A DNA stretch of 64,000 bases from Xanthostigma xanthostigma (GCA_963575645.1 OY754465.1:56505901-56569900), one strand, 5' to 3'. Numbered from the stretch's first letter, positions 42,522 through 53,720 are shown. Program-made: numbers and translations. The notes: generated by a model from the sequence alone, not told the origin.

Positions 42522-44076
42522 AAAGGGTATAGCCGGATAGATATGGCGAGTTGGCCCCCAAATGGCAACCTATATCGAAACTTATGTTTTAATATCTACT
42601 TGATGTACGAACTCTTTTTATATATGTGTTACCCCCGCACTCCCCTTTGACCTTGAGTTATAGAGCAAAAACCAGCCTACCTACGACTATCGTTCAAAGA
42701 GACATATCTCGAAAACTAATTGAGCTAAAGAGGTAAAACCAACGCGAGCATTTAGGTAACCTTTAAGAGCACATTTTATATTTTTTTTGGATTTTTGCGA
42801 ATAATTACACACAATATTAAAAAATAAATAAAAATATAATTTTCAATTTTTCAGTGTTCTCTGTGACTTACAATCACTGAAATAATATATATTGTGGCAC
42901 TTGATATGCACTACTACACATACAAATTGCGTTAGAAAAAAGTTGGTGCAACACTTCGAAAAAAATTTTTTTTGACGCGCATCACATCATATAAGGATAC
43001 AAACTTGACATAGTACACACATATATAAATATTTTATTAATTAAAATTATTGTTAGAATGGATTGAATGAAAATATAAACAATTTTCAGGAAAATATTGA
43101 TTTCTTACGGCGCGGTGCCGGGAATTATACGAGCGACAGCGAGTTCGAACTTAACGTACTTAAGAGTTAAGACTTTATTTATTTACACCACCATGGCATC
43201 ATTTTCTGTCGGAAGTAGCTATTATTTATTATTTGTAGCTATTATTTTATTTTGTTATCTTTAATAATTTCAGATAATATGTGTAAAAAATAAGGCTCTT
43301 CGTAAGGTTACTGGTTATAAAAAAGTTATCAAAACTGACAAAGACGCTAATTTGTTTAATTAATTTAATGAAATTATGACGTGGTGGTGTAAACACATAA
43401 ACAGTCTTAACTCTTAAGCACGTAAATAACAAGCAGTGCAATAACAAGTACGAACTCGCTGTCGCTCGTATAATTCCCGGCACCGCGCTGTATGAAATCA
43501 ATATTTTTCTGAAAATTGTTTATATTTTCATTCAATCCATTCTAACAATAATTTTAATTAATAAAATATTTATATATGTGTGTACTATGTCAAGTTTATA
43601 TCCTTATATGATGTGATGCGCGTCAAAAAAATTTTTTTTCGAAGTGTTGCACCAACTTTTTTCTAATGCAATTTGTATGTGTAGTAGTGCATATCAAGTG
43701 CCACAATATATATTATTTCAGTGATTGTAAGTCACAGAGAACACTGAAAAATTGAAAATTATATTTTTATTTATTTTTTAATTTTGTGTGTAATTATTCG
43801 TAAAAATCCAAAAAAAATATAAAATGTGCTCTTAAAGGTTACCTAAATGCTCGCGTTGGTTTTACCTCTTTAGCTCAATTAGTTTTCGAGATATGTGTCT
43901 TTGAACGATAGTCGTAGGTAGGCTGGTTTTTGCTCTATAACTCAAGGTCAAAGGGGAGTGCGGGGGTAACACATATATAAAAAGAGTTCGTACATCAAGT
44001 AGATATATAAACATAAGTTTCGATATAGGTTGCCATTTGGGGGCCAACTCGCCATATCTATCCGGCTATACCCTTT
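42522..44076. mobile_element. 1.55 kb palindromic element
   Basis: Arms of about 640 bases begin AAAGGGTATAGCCGGATAGA and remain complementary through AGTGTTGCACCAACTTTTTT and GCGGTGCCGGGAATTATACG. The central 300 bases are only partly symmetrical (GTACTTAAGAGTTAAGACT against AGTCTTAACTCTTAAGCACG). The frames at 42444, 43247 and 43862 are arm by-products. It begins 21 bases after the Penelope-like insertion. Confidence 0.85.
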
Positions 44077-44167
44077 GATCTCCAAAATATCAAGATATAT
44101 TTATACTATAATTATATTATAAAGACGTAAAGTTTGTAAATTTGAATGTAGGAGGTAATCTCTGAAA

Positions 44168-45153
44168 CAGCGTTGCCAGTTTTTTTTTTGCCAAGTCGGG
44201 ATTTTGGAACTCTTTGAGTGAAAACAGCGGGATTCTTTCGTCGAAAGCGGGACATAGTAAAAAAACGTATATAATCAGAAGTTTTCAAATATTTATCTTT
44301 TTATTTGAATTTTTTTTTTTTAATATTAATTTTTGGCTTTTACACCTCTGTGTATTCAGTCACTAACTAAACTAAAATTTAAAAATAACTAAATGTAAAA
44401 CTAATAACACAACACAATTATAAACGGGGACACAAGATGGATGGACCAAAGGATAAAGGATTCAGGACCACGGAAGTGCCTCGGACCCAACTCGGTTTAT
44501 TTGAATTAAAATTACGTTTACGTGACAATAGATAGCAAAAATAGTCATAGAAAATGTATTTTAATAAAAATATAATATTTTAAATCAGATTTACCCTATC
44601 GTTAAATAGTTGAGTATTATTCGTCTTCAGAATAAAAAAAAAAAACAGAAATCAAAATCAAAAAAGTTTTATTCATTAGAAAAATATGGCGTTTCAAACA
44701 ATAGTCTGTGGAGTGAGTGTTACAAATTGCAACTTAATAAGAGAATAATTATTATTTATAATACTTATATATATTATATTATATATTATATATGTATGTA
44801 TGGATATGTAGGAATGTATGCGTGAAGTATGAATGAGAGTGTGCATGTGTCAGTGTATATGCGTATTATGTATATAATCATACTTACCAATACCACATAT
44901 TATTACCCCATATTGAATATTTTTTTATAGTGCATATAGCCTGTGTTGCTGAGCACTTATTTTATTAAAAAAAAAAAAAAAAAAAAAAATACTTATATAA
45001 CTTATTCATGATATTTCTGTGAAGATTTAACTTCTTTTAAAGCACGGTCGAGTTATCCCCGAAAAGCGGGACTGAGCCTGTCCCGTGCGGGACATTTAAT
45101 TTTGATTTAAAAATCGCAATATCCCGCCAAAATCGGGACGTCTGGCAAAGCTG
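44168..45153. mobile_element. hAT element Y, copy 1 (986 bp), perfect duplication
   Basis: Ends CAGCGTTGCCAG and CTGGCAAAGCTG. The 8-base duplication CTCTGAAA is exact (44160-44167, 45154-45161). Shares GCCAAGTCGGGATTTTGGAA and CCGAAAAGCGGGACTGAGCC with copy 2 (51890-52452). The longer interior includes TA/ATGT microsatellites and an A-run absent from copy 2. Confidence 0.9.
44757..44835. repeat. TAT/TGTATG-type microsatellite
   Basis: Imperfect TATA and GTATG repeats inside hAT element Y copy 1. An A23 run follows at about 44967-44989. These expansions account for part of the length difference from copy 2. Confidence 0.7.
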
Positions 45154-45343
45154 CTCTGAAACTACACATCCGATTTCAAAATGTTTTTCATCACTATTTA
45201 GAATGGACCTTCAAAATGGCTATAGGCTAAATAATATCACGTTAAAATAAAAGTGTTTATCGTAGAGAACAATTTTGCAACATAAGTCGACGAAAAAGCG
45301 GTGGCAATCCACAAATTCGGGCGAAGACGGACCGAACCGCTAG

Positions 45344-45828
45344 TTTATAAATCGTGATTTAAGGCTGATTGGATAACAAGAAGTGAGTCAAATTTTAATT
45401 ACTACATTTGACTAGTACAATACAACCGACGGGGTTTCAAACCATAGGAAAATTATTCTCTTCGAAACATTTTCTTACGCGTTCGAAAACCTATGAGCAT
45501 TGAATGTTTTCGTTTATTTATTCTCCAGGTCCGATAAGGCCTCCATGTAATATTTAAATTTTAAACTACTATGTAGGGGAGTTATAAATCACTGTTAGAT
45601 AATTTAACATTTTACTATTGGTATCACGTCTTCGGTATTCATGCAAATAACACGTGTGCATATATTATATTATTTAAGACAGCAGTCCAGTTCTGTTTGA
45701 TTTCGATTGAACAACAACAATCAATTCACTTTAGATTCTATACTTCTGTAGGTTCTAATCACAGGGGCTCTGGACTTGTTATTAAGGGGCCTTCACAGAG
45801 GCGGCCTAGCAGGCTCGGCCGCACCACG
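45344..45828. other. no recognised gene
   Basis: Unique sequence. From about 45784, GGGGCCTTCACAGAGGCGGC may be the outermost end of the palindromic element that follows. Confidence 0.4.
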
Positions 45829-46212
45829 CCGTTTCTGCTTTTTCTGCTGATTTTGAAGGGTTTATAAATGTAATAAATATAGTTTAAGTAAACTAAAAAA
45901 CACGCTTTATATCGAACTAAAAAGTAAAAAATATTTTTTTAAAATAAGCTTAAAAAAATAATGAATAAAAAATAATAGTATTATTGTGAAAAAAGCGTGG
46001 GGCGCTTTGTTCCACATTTTCGTACATCGAGCGCTCCACGCTTTTTTCACAATAATACTACTAGTATTTTTTATTCATTATTGTTTTAAGCTTATTTAAA
46101 AAAAAAATATTTTTTACTTTTTAGTTCGATATAAAGCGTGTTTTTTAGTTTTTTTAAACTATATTTATTACATTTATATACCCTAAAAAATCAGCAGAAA
46201 AAGCAGAAACGG
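45829..46212. mobile_element. palindromic element F, copy 2 (loop inverted)
   Basis: Arms begin CCGTTTCTGCTTTTTCTGCT, then include AACTAAAAAACACGCTTTAT and AAATAAGCTTAAA. The centre reads GGGGCGCTTTGTTCCACATT, the reverse of the centre of copy 1 (19455-19666). This copy has longer outer arms and an AATAATGAATAAAAAATA stretch added to both arms. Confidence 0.85.
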
Positions 46213-46970
46213 CCTGCCCAGGTCCGGATTTACCATGCAGTCAGTTTAGGCAGTTTGTTCTATTCGTGGGAATTGAATTTTCCGCCTATTTCTTCGGCAC
46301 GCGTACCATCATAAGTCGAAAATGCTCGAATCGGGAAAAGAGTCGATGTATGCTTGTCTCGATATTGGCCTAATATATCGGAATATTCGATAAGTTTTTT
46401 TTATTTACTGGAAAACTTTTGTACCAAACTTATTCCACCATTGAAGAAGTTTCGCGATGGAAAGGGGCGGTAATTTTCGCAACTACCTAGGGACGGCAAA
46501 TTTCTAAATCCGGGCCTGCCCGAGCCTAGTCGGTTTTATGGAAACTCCGCTTCCAGTAACTGTGGACTTGTACCAGCCAAATATTTTGGATTTAAGAATG
46601 GTATTCTCGATTCTGTCTCGGCGTCGTTATATCCGAATTGAACTAGTATAATAGCTGTGTGGAATACTTATGTAAAGTAGACTTTGTTGTACATGAGACG
46701 AGGTGTGTTTATGATTCGATTCACGTACCGTCTAACCTAGCTAGTTAGTTGTGGCAGCAGTGACCCGCGGGTCACAATACAATTAGCCCGCCAGCGCGCT
46801 CTAATAGCCCCCCACAAGTAGCCCGTTATTATTGTTGTTATTCTTGTTTGTACTTTCGTCATTGAGGGTACAGGCGACAAATCATTAGAGTTTATCGTAT
46901 AATGTTTGCTTCGACTTGGACTTTTGATCGAGATTAATTATTATTGTAGTATAATCTGTTATTACTTGGC
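46213..46970. other. no recognised gene
   Basis: Mixed composition; GTCACAATACAATTAGCCCG and GCCAGCGCGCTCTAATAGCC near 46770 are GC-richer. No repeat or gene identified. Confidence 0.35.
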
Positions 46971-47025
46971 CGCTGCACACGAGGCTGGATGTGCCGCTAG
47001 ATTCCATTCATAATATATTTAATAA
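46971..47025 (+). repeat. left end of the GCTGCACACGAGGC family, cut by a Helitron
   Basis: GGCCGCTGCACACGAGGCTG and GCCGCTAGATTCC match the ends of the element at 4944-5394. The copy stops where Helitron H1 copy 2 begins at 47026. Confidence 0.6.
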
Positions 47026-47802
47026 TCTATACTAATATATAAAGCAGAAGAGTTTGTTTGTTTGAACGCGCTAAATTTAGGAACTACTGGTTCGAATTGA
47101 AAAACATTTTTTTTTGTTGGATAGCCCATTTATAGAGGAAGGCTATAGGCTATATAATATCACGTTACGACTAATAGGAGCGGAAAATCAATGAAAAATG
47201 TTGCAGAATGTCAGTCAACATTTTTCACCATATACTTATATTCAGGTGAAATTCCCTAACAGAATATCCCAATATTAGCGGCGCACGTACCGGATCTCGG
47301 TTAGCTCAGTCGGTAGAGCGCTCGGCTCTTAATCTCAGGGTCGTGGGTTCGAGCCCCACCTTGGACGAATATGTTTTTAATGTTTTTTTTTTTTATTTTC
47401 TACATTGCTTTTTTCTAAGGCTATCATTTAAATTTATTTTAGTTTTATTTACAACTAATTAAAATTTAATAAATCTAATTATTATAGCTCATTTGAAAAC
47501 TATTACAGTACCTATATATAAAAATAATTTTCCTACAGTGTTTTCAATTAAATATTTATTATATTTTATTAATTATACAGTAATTATTGATTTAAAAGAA
47601 ATAATTATTACTTAAAAAACATATTTTCATCAAAAATGGAGGTTTGAGTTTAAAATAAGTAATAAAGCAGGGAACTGCCGAAAACTGCAAAAAATTTGGA
47701 CCCAACATTCATCTCGGTAAACTAAGATGAATGTGCGTACTCATGTCCCTTCCTTCCCCATTCGTTCTTTTGCACCCGGGTGAAACCGGACGGGACCGCT
47801 AG
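47026..47802 (+). mobile_element. non-autonomous Helitron H1, copy 2, with tRNA-Lys relic
   Basis: Starts A|TCTATACTAATATATAAAGC and ends ACCGCTAG|T, with the hairpin CCCGGGTGAAACCGG before the end. 777 bp. The exact A/T insertion point fits Helitron behaviour. Closely similar to copy 3 (54861-55599) over most of its length. Confidence 0.9.
47295..47367 (+). pseudogene. tRNA-Lys(CTT)-derived sequence in Helitron H1 copy 2
   Basis: D arm, anticodon loop CTCTTAA (anticodon CTT) and T arm (GTGGGTTCGAGCCCCAC) are intact. The acceptor stem cannot pair (TCTCGGT against CTTGGAC) and the anticodon stem is weakened, so it should not give a mature tRNA. Internal A and B boxes remain intact and could still bind TFIIIC. 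Confidence 0.8.
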
Positions 47803-48174
47803 TTTACTATATGAATCATTGTCTATCTACTCAATGTGAAATGAGTGAAGGCAACAAAGCGTATCAAAAATATATATCTGCGTCTCTTTTTTCGATGTAA
47901 TTCCCTGATTTCTCCGATGATAGGATTGGTTGATGTACTTGCATTCAATCTGAATAAAGTATCTCTGTTTCAAAAACTTTGTCTTTTTCTATGACGTTAA
48001 CATGGGCGTAATCCAGCTTTTGGCCCAGGAGGGGGCAAATTAGAAATTTCTTAAGCCGGGTTCACCTCCTGGATACGCCAGTGCTTACGGCTTAAAAAGT
48101 ACAGAAGTATATGGTTCGATTGCGATTTTATTTCTATAGTATAGAATAAAAATATATGATTCCATTTGACTACT
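47803..48174. repeat. old dispersed repeat, no gene
   Basis: Resembles 2350-2530 and 23960-24060 (TTGTCTATCTACTCAATGTG, TTTTTCTATGACGTTAACAT). The segment 48000-48075 (GGCGTAATCCAGCTTTTGGC) is unassigned. Confidence 0.4.
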
Positions 48175-48290
48175 AGTTTTCTAGCGCTGATTTTCTTGAT
48201 TGTTCTTATGTGCTCGCTTCATACGAGACGTCTTTTCAAGCTTGTTTTGTAGGTAGGTTCGGTGCGTGCGCAGTAATAGAACGGTAACAC
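48175..48290 (-). repeat. fragment of the GCTGCACACGAGGC family
   Basis: CTAGTTTTCTAGCGCTGATT, CGAGACGTCTTTTCAAGCTT and TTTTGTAGGTAGGTTCGGTG are the complement of the right half of 4944-5394. It has no TTAA-bounded ends here. Confidence 0.6.
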
Positions 48291-48600
48291 TATAGAAATT
48301 GTGCGGCATAAGATATATATAGACCGCGCCTGCAGTTCACAGAGGAGAACACAGTGTGTGTGTGACTGAGTTATTTCATTTTTAATTATAATACAGAAGT
48401 ACCTTTTAGTTTATTTGTTTTGTTAACATTTTTATTGTTGAAAATAAATATTCACCACCACAACAAAGAGCAGTTTTGTTACAATACGTTTTTAAAATTT
48501 TTGCTTCGATATACTTTTATAGCACGCAGTCAGCGAAAAAATTAGAGTGAACATCGCTACAGACTATATAGAAAAGATAATCGCCAGCAAGTTTTCGTTC
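48291..48600 (+). other. LTR-like segment (unproven)
   Basis: AAGATATATATAGACCGCGC, then a CAGTTCACAG start-like site about 20 bases on, an AATAAA signal at 48440 and a TTTTGTTACAATACG end. This order, TATA box - start - poly(A) signal - terminal A/T, suits a retroviral-type LTR. I found neither a TG...CA pair nor a second LTR or any gag/pol sequence, so it may be a solo LTR or coincidence. Confidence 0.25.
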
Positions 48601-49177
48601 CTTTTTTTTTAATTTGTGATTATTGACACACCATAAAAAGTGTCGTCTCATAAAAGGCTCGATCGTTTGATGAACCTGTGTTTATCTCTCGTGACTTGTA
48701 GCCGTCGTCGTGGATCTATCATAATATTTTTACTATCAATACTAATTACCATGAAACGGCCAGAAAGTCGAGGCTGTGATATGAAGTATCATGATACAAA
48801 TACACAAATAGAAGTCGACTTTCAATTCTGTCGTTAGTCCGGTAAAATAACTACGGAACCTCAAAGTTTTAAATGTTTAGCTGTACTTTTGTTTAGTGAC
48901 CCTATTTCCCACATGTCATAATTACAATTTTCAGAAATTCTCATACCAGCGCCCTGGATTTTCTGTTGAATTTCTGTAGATTTCTGGACCTTTGAATATT
49001 TAACTGAAGTATTTACACTTATTTCTTTGTGTAAACTTATTTATTTAATTACATATAAAATCGCAGTGTACCTACAGTTTAAAATGATAAAAAGAATTTT
49101 TTTTTTTTAAAAAAGGTATTATCCAATTGTATATATCCACATATATAGAGCATATGCACATATACAAGAGAATATCA
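48601..49177. other. no recognised gene
   Basis: A 65-codon frame at 48640 has no signature. The rest is AT-rich with a homopolymer near 49099. Confidence 0.4.
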
Positions 49178-49868
49178 CTTGGGGATGGCACTACCTATTA
49201 GTATCTGGCCAGTAAATTTAAATATCAAAGCTGGGTCTAAACGACAAACAAAAAACCGAATCCAAAAAACATATTTTTGGGAAAACTCTGTGAACACGAT
49301 ACAGGTCAAATGGATGAACGGATTGAAACCAAATTTTGGGAGGATGTTTGGCATGCAAATATAAAGAGCTCAATTGTTTTTGGGGAAAATCGGCGCATGA
49401 GCAGAAGAGATATATGCTACTTACCGGTGTTTTTTTTTATATAACAATGGTGTACTTTTGTTAACGGCTTATTATTCTATTTATTTTTTCAAAAAAGTTT
49501 CGTTTACTTTTTTTTTCTAAACTTTATAGTTTCGGAAATTATTTGAAAATAAAAAAATCAGCTGTTATTTTGTTTTGTAGATCTGTCAGATATAAACTAG
49601 TTAATCAAATCTTTGATTAACGTCTGATTAGAACTCTTCAATAAATAAAAAAAAAAAAAAAAATAATAATAAACTAGTTAAGCCTGCTTTGATTAATTTT
49701 TACATGACGTGGAACATATTATGAAGATAACCATGGCAACGAATAGCAAATATATTTAATACTAGCCATTACCCACGTCTCCTCACGCTATATCAGAAAT
49801 ATTATTATACTGTATCAAATGTCAACATTTTGCAGTTGGAATGGTTCCGTCGTCCAATTGGCTGTAAT
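49178..49868 (-). mobile_element. dispersed repeat R, copy 3 (reverse), with a tiny retroposed insert
   Basis: Reverse match to 20528-21163, running from CAAACAAAAAACCGAATCC through TTTGGGGAAAATCGGCGCAT to TGGAATGGTTCCGTCGTCC. The insert at 49604-49668 interrupts it. The 61-codon frame at 49179 is part of the repeat. Confidence 0.65.
49604..49668 (+). mobile_element. 65 bp retroposed 3' end with poly(A) and 12 bp duplication
   Basis: About 40 bases of retroelement 3' end (GATTAACGTCTGATTAGAAC) plus an A-run, between exact copies of ATAAACTAGTTA (49592-49603 and 49669-49680). The same sequence, in reverse, is at 109-160. This is extreme 5' truncation during target-primed reverse transcription. 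Confidence 0.85.
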
Positions 49869-50844
49869 TTTTTACTATTATCTCTTGAAATCACCTCTTT
49901 TAACGAAATTTTTACAAAAAAAAAATAGTGAAAACTCATCTGTGTATACTAAAGGCTTCAGTTTAGAAAAAATAATTGTGTCAATCGGTCGAATAGAAAT
50001 TGCTGGCGGATTGGCTAGGCTAGAGAAATAGAGCTTGTGTTTTATAGATGTTTCATTCTTTTTCGCAGCTTCGAGTCACACTGCATATATTGAACCGGTG
50101 TTCGATTTGTACCATGGTTGAAGTGATCTCAAGAACGCAGACATGAATGTAAGTTGTATATATATCTAACTATATTTAATATAGATTGTATCGCTGAAAA
50201 GACGCGACGGGTGCGCTCTGGCGCGAGAACTCGGAACCAACGGCGGCGCGTAATAAAAGCCAATCGCTGTTTGTCACAAATCATTAGGCACGCAACAGTT
50301 AGTTCCGAGCACTGACCGTTTCTTCTGTATCACGTTAACGTGTCACCGTTGCAACCCGTAACAACTGATTGTGGCCCATGCACGCTCCAGATGTAATTAA
50401 TTCGTGGAACGCCAATCGGGTCCCCGTTCGTGGGAATGTTGGTCGATGGAAGCGACGCAGCGTTTTAGGTTAGGATGCAAGCACACGCCTTTGTTTTTGT
50501 TATCGGTTTCATTTGTTTACAGTGTATTGGATTTCTCTTTTGTTTAATGGCTGTATGTTGCCGCGTTAAATCGGCGTCACTCAGTTGATGCTGACGCAGA
50601 TTGTCGTCGTTCGAGGAAAACCTCCTGCATTACACTGTGCAAATAAACATAATTAAAGAAAATTATAAACCTCACCCACATAAACTCACAGGGGCAGGGA
50701 CGGATCTGCATAAGGACTAATGGGGCTTAAGCTCTGGGCCCCCGAGTGTCAAGGGCCCTCAAAAATTGAATTATCATACATTTTCAATACTTTTGCATTA
50801 ACAAGGAGCGTTTATCGCATAGTAAATATTTTCAAAATATTTCC
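49869..50844. other. 1 kb unique block, GC-richer in the middle
   Basis: 50190-50640 has more G and C than its surroundings (GACGCGACGGGTGCGCTCTG, GAACTCGGAACCAACGGCGG). GACATGAATGTAAGTTG at 50141 resembles a 5' exon end with a splice donor, but I cannot follow a frame on either side. It could be the first exon or promoter of an unseen gene. Repeats were not recognised here. Confidence 0.3.
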
Positions 50845-50868
50845 GAAACTATAAAGTTTAAAAAAAAA

Positions 50869-51528
50869 ATTGGTTGTCTGTAAAGTCGGTTTACGGACGA
50901 TAGTTTTACGTGATAACGTATTCCGTAATACATAACCTAAACCTCCCAAAATTTGGTTTCAATCCGCTTATCCTTGGTGTCGGAATGATAAGAAATGTCA
51001 AAAGTGACGTTTGCAACTGTCAAAGTATTATGTTCTAATAATAATTAGTTATTCCAATACTTAACTTAGAAGGCGTTGCATTTCACAAAATACTAATGTC
51101 AAAAAATTGAATTAAACATTAGAAATGCAGCCGTTTTCATGTTAAGACAAGACATACGTTATCTTCTAATTTCCATGTACGGCAAACAAAGACGACCGAC
51201 CGCGTCGCGCCATGCATTAGACAACATTGCATTTATACAGCTATTTTTCTATACAAATTTGTATAAAAAAACTGTTTAGGCAAATTCTGTTATACGAAAT
51301 CTATGTAAAATGTTCTCCTCTTTCGTTTAAGACTGGTTTCAAACCGATCTGATTTAAATTGAGCGAGAAATTAGCAAAAAGCACGCACAGGGTCAGGTGG
51401 AACGTTACGCGTTACGCGTTACGAACGTTAGGATTTTAGGAACGTTACACTTTTTCGTGCATGCAGCCGGTGTTTTATCAATTTATAAGATTGGTGATTC
51501 ATCAATTTATAAGACGTTATCACGTCAA
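50869..51528 (+). mobile_element. family B element, copy 4, nested in R
   Basis: Starts ATTGGTTGTCTGTAAAGTCG and ends AGACGTTATCACGTC. The uninterrupted R copy at 20785-20815 defines its borders inside an A/T-rich target. Its interior is nearly identical to that of copy 1 but lacks about 300 bases. Confidence 0.8.
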
Positions 51529-51889
51529 AAATTTTTAACAAAACTTTCTTGAAAAAATAAATAGAATAAGCCGTTATGAAAAGTATACCATTATTATATA
51601 AAAAATACCGTTTTAGCATACCTATATCTCTTCTGCGCATGCGCCGATTTTCCCTAAAAACAATAGGGCTCTTCATATTTGCATACCAAACATCCTCCCA
51701 AAATTTGGTTTCAATTTGCTCATTCGTTTGACCTGTATCGTGATCACAGACTAACAGACGCACAGAGTTTTTACAAAAATATGTTTTCTGGATTCGGGGG
51801 ACTTCAAAACGGAAAGATATTGTAAAATTTTTGAAAAGTGATTTTTGACCTAAACTAGTAGGTACCATTCCCCACTAGTGGGTTGGAAT

Positions 51890-52452
51890 CAGCGTTGCCA
51901 GTTTTTTTTTTGCCAAGTCGGGATTTTGGAACTCTTTGAGTAAAAACAGCGGGCTTCTTTCGTCGAAAGCGGGACATAGTAAAAAAACGTATATAATCAG
52001 AAGTTTTCAAATACCTATTTATCTTTTTATTTGAATTAAAATTACGTTTACGTGACAATAGATAGCAAAAATAGCCATAGAAAATGTATTTTAATAAAAA
52101 TATAATATTTTAAATCGGATTTACCCTATCGTTAAATAGTTGAGTCTTATTCGTCTTCAGAATAAAAAAAAAAAAAACAGAAATCAAAATCAAAAAAGTT
52201 TTATTCATTAGAAAAATATGGCGTTTCAAACAATAGTCTATGGAGTGAGTGTTACAAATTGCAACTTACAATAAGAGAATAATTATTTATAAGAATTACT
52301 TATTCATGATATTTCTGTGAAGATTTAACTTCTTTTAAAGTTATCCCCGAGTTATCCCCGAAAAGCGGGACTGAGCCTGTCCCGCGCGAGACTTTTAATT
52401 TTGATTTAAAAATAGGGACGTCCCGCCAAAATCGGGACGTCTGGCAACGCTG
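51890..52452. mobile_element. hAT element Y, copy 2 (563 bp), nested in R
   Basis: Ends CAGCGTTGCCAG and CTGGCAACGCTG are perfect inverted repeats. The duplication GTTGGAAT is exact (51882-51889, 52453-52460), and R copy 1 shows it once (21151-21158). No coding capacity. Confidence 0.95.
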
Positions 52453-52470
52453 GTTGGAATGGTAATAAAA

Positions 52471-53075
52471 TTTATTACCTGACTTAAAACTCGCTATATC
52501 GCTAGTTTTCACACAGTGTAATTATTCGTCGTAATGCAACCCATTACGAAACATAGATATATAATTTAACATCCATCCAAAACAAAGTTCGCAAATTCGA
52601 AACTTGCAAATTAAGCAAGCGTTTTCTTCCGTTCATTGATTTTATTTCCGCTATAAATAAGTTAATTCTTCGATTCTACTCTAATATAACAAATTCCCAC
52701 ACTGGCATTGGTAGACTGTTGATGATTTTGTCGTTCTGAATATATTCACAGTATGTATAAAAACACTTAAGAAGTCAACACTGTTGAATTTATTGATCAA
52801 GATGAGCGCGCAATAGTGCGAAAACACTATCCATGTAATAACGGGGGGATGCTAATAACGCATGGGAACAATTTAGAATTACCTGATAGAATTAAGGTAT
52901 AGTTGTTCCGTGGAATGACTCTTCAAAGAATTTTAACGAAACTTCTCTTGATTGTTACTTAATCAAATACAATTAATACAATCATATTCCGATTAAAATT
53001 GAACATCTTTGAGAAAAATGATTTCAAAGTTTTGCAACTTTAGCATGGGCTCTTATACGCTAGGAAAGTATATTA
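52471..53075. other. no recognised gene
   Basis: Unique AT-rich sequence without visible features. Confidence 0.4.
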
Positions 53076-53643
53076 TTGACGTGATAACGTCTTATAAATT
53101 GATGAATCACCAATCTTATAAATTGATGAAACACCGGCTGCATGCACGAAAAAGTGTAACGTTCCTAACGTTCCGCCTGACCCTGTGCGTGCTTTTCTCG
53201 AAAACGGCCCTAACGATTTTGATGAAATTTACTGAAAAGGGATTTTGGGGGGCAAAAGATCGTTTTAGCTAGGTCTCATCTCTCGAAAAAATCGTTTTCA
53301 TACAAATTTTATCATTATAAAAATCAATTTTTTGACGTATGAAAATACTTAAATATTGTCAGTTTTGGAATTTTATATAAACAATGAAACAATTGTTTTT
53401 AAAATATTATGACAGTTAACCTTTGAGACTTAAAATAAATTCGAAAGAAAGAAAGTTAAAAAAACAGTTATTATTATAGGTGGTGAGTAATTTTAATAAA
53501 TAAAATTAACCTAAATTTGAAGCGAAAGATGCAATATCATAGATTCGAATTATTATAATTATTATATAAATTTAGGTTATGTATTACGGAATACGTTATC
53601 ACGTAAAACTATCGTCCGTAAACCGACTTTACAGACAACCAAT
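53076..53643 (-). mobile_element. family B element, copy 5
   Basis: 568 bp from TTGACGTGATAACGTCTTAT to TTTACAGACAACCAAT. Very similar to copy 2, including ACTGAAAAGGGATTTTGGGG. The frame at 53009-53272 begins in the flank and is shared with copy 2 from its second part onward, so it is a repeat by-product. Confidence 0.75.
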
Positions 53644-53720
53644 TTTTTTTAACACGCGATCTTTGCCTCTCTCGTGACGCATACAGTCTGAATTACTGCG
53701 CGTCTACGAAAAGAATTGAA

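Larger units (their letters stand above)
44107..45343 (+). mobile_element. non-autonomous Helitron H2, copy 2, with a nested hAT element
   Basis: The left part runs TATTATAAAGACGTAAAGTT to GGTAATCTCTGAAA. After the hAT insert it resumes ACTACACATCCGATTTCAAA and finishes GCGAAGACGGACCGAACCGC with CTAG (45340-45343) and a flanking T. The exact 5' end is uncertain. Confidence 0.65.
50845..52470 (+). mobile_element. dispersed repeat R, copy 4, interrupted by two elements
   Basis: R sequence (AAATATTTCCGAAACTATAA) stops at 50868, resumes at 51529 (TTTTTAACAAAACTTTCTTG), stops again at 51889 and resumes at 52453. Copies 1 and 2 show both junctions uninterrupted. The 146-codon minus frame at 51428-51868 crosses the junction at 51528 and is not a gene. 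Confidence 0.75.

Noticed and set aside
47295-47367. Functional tRNA-Lys gene
   Set aside because: The acceptor strands cannot pair, and the segment is carried inside a multi-copy Helitron; called a relic instead.
51428-51868. 146-codon minus-strand frame
   Set aside because: Runs across the junction between family B and repeat R and is broken differently in other R copies.
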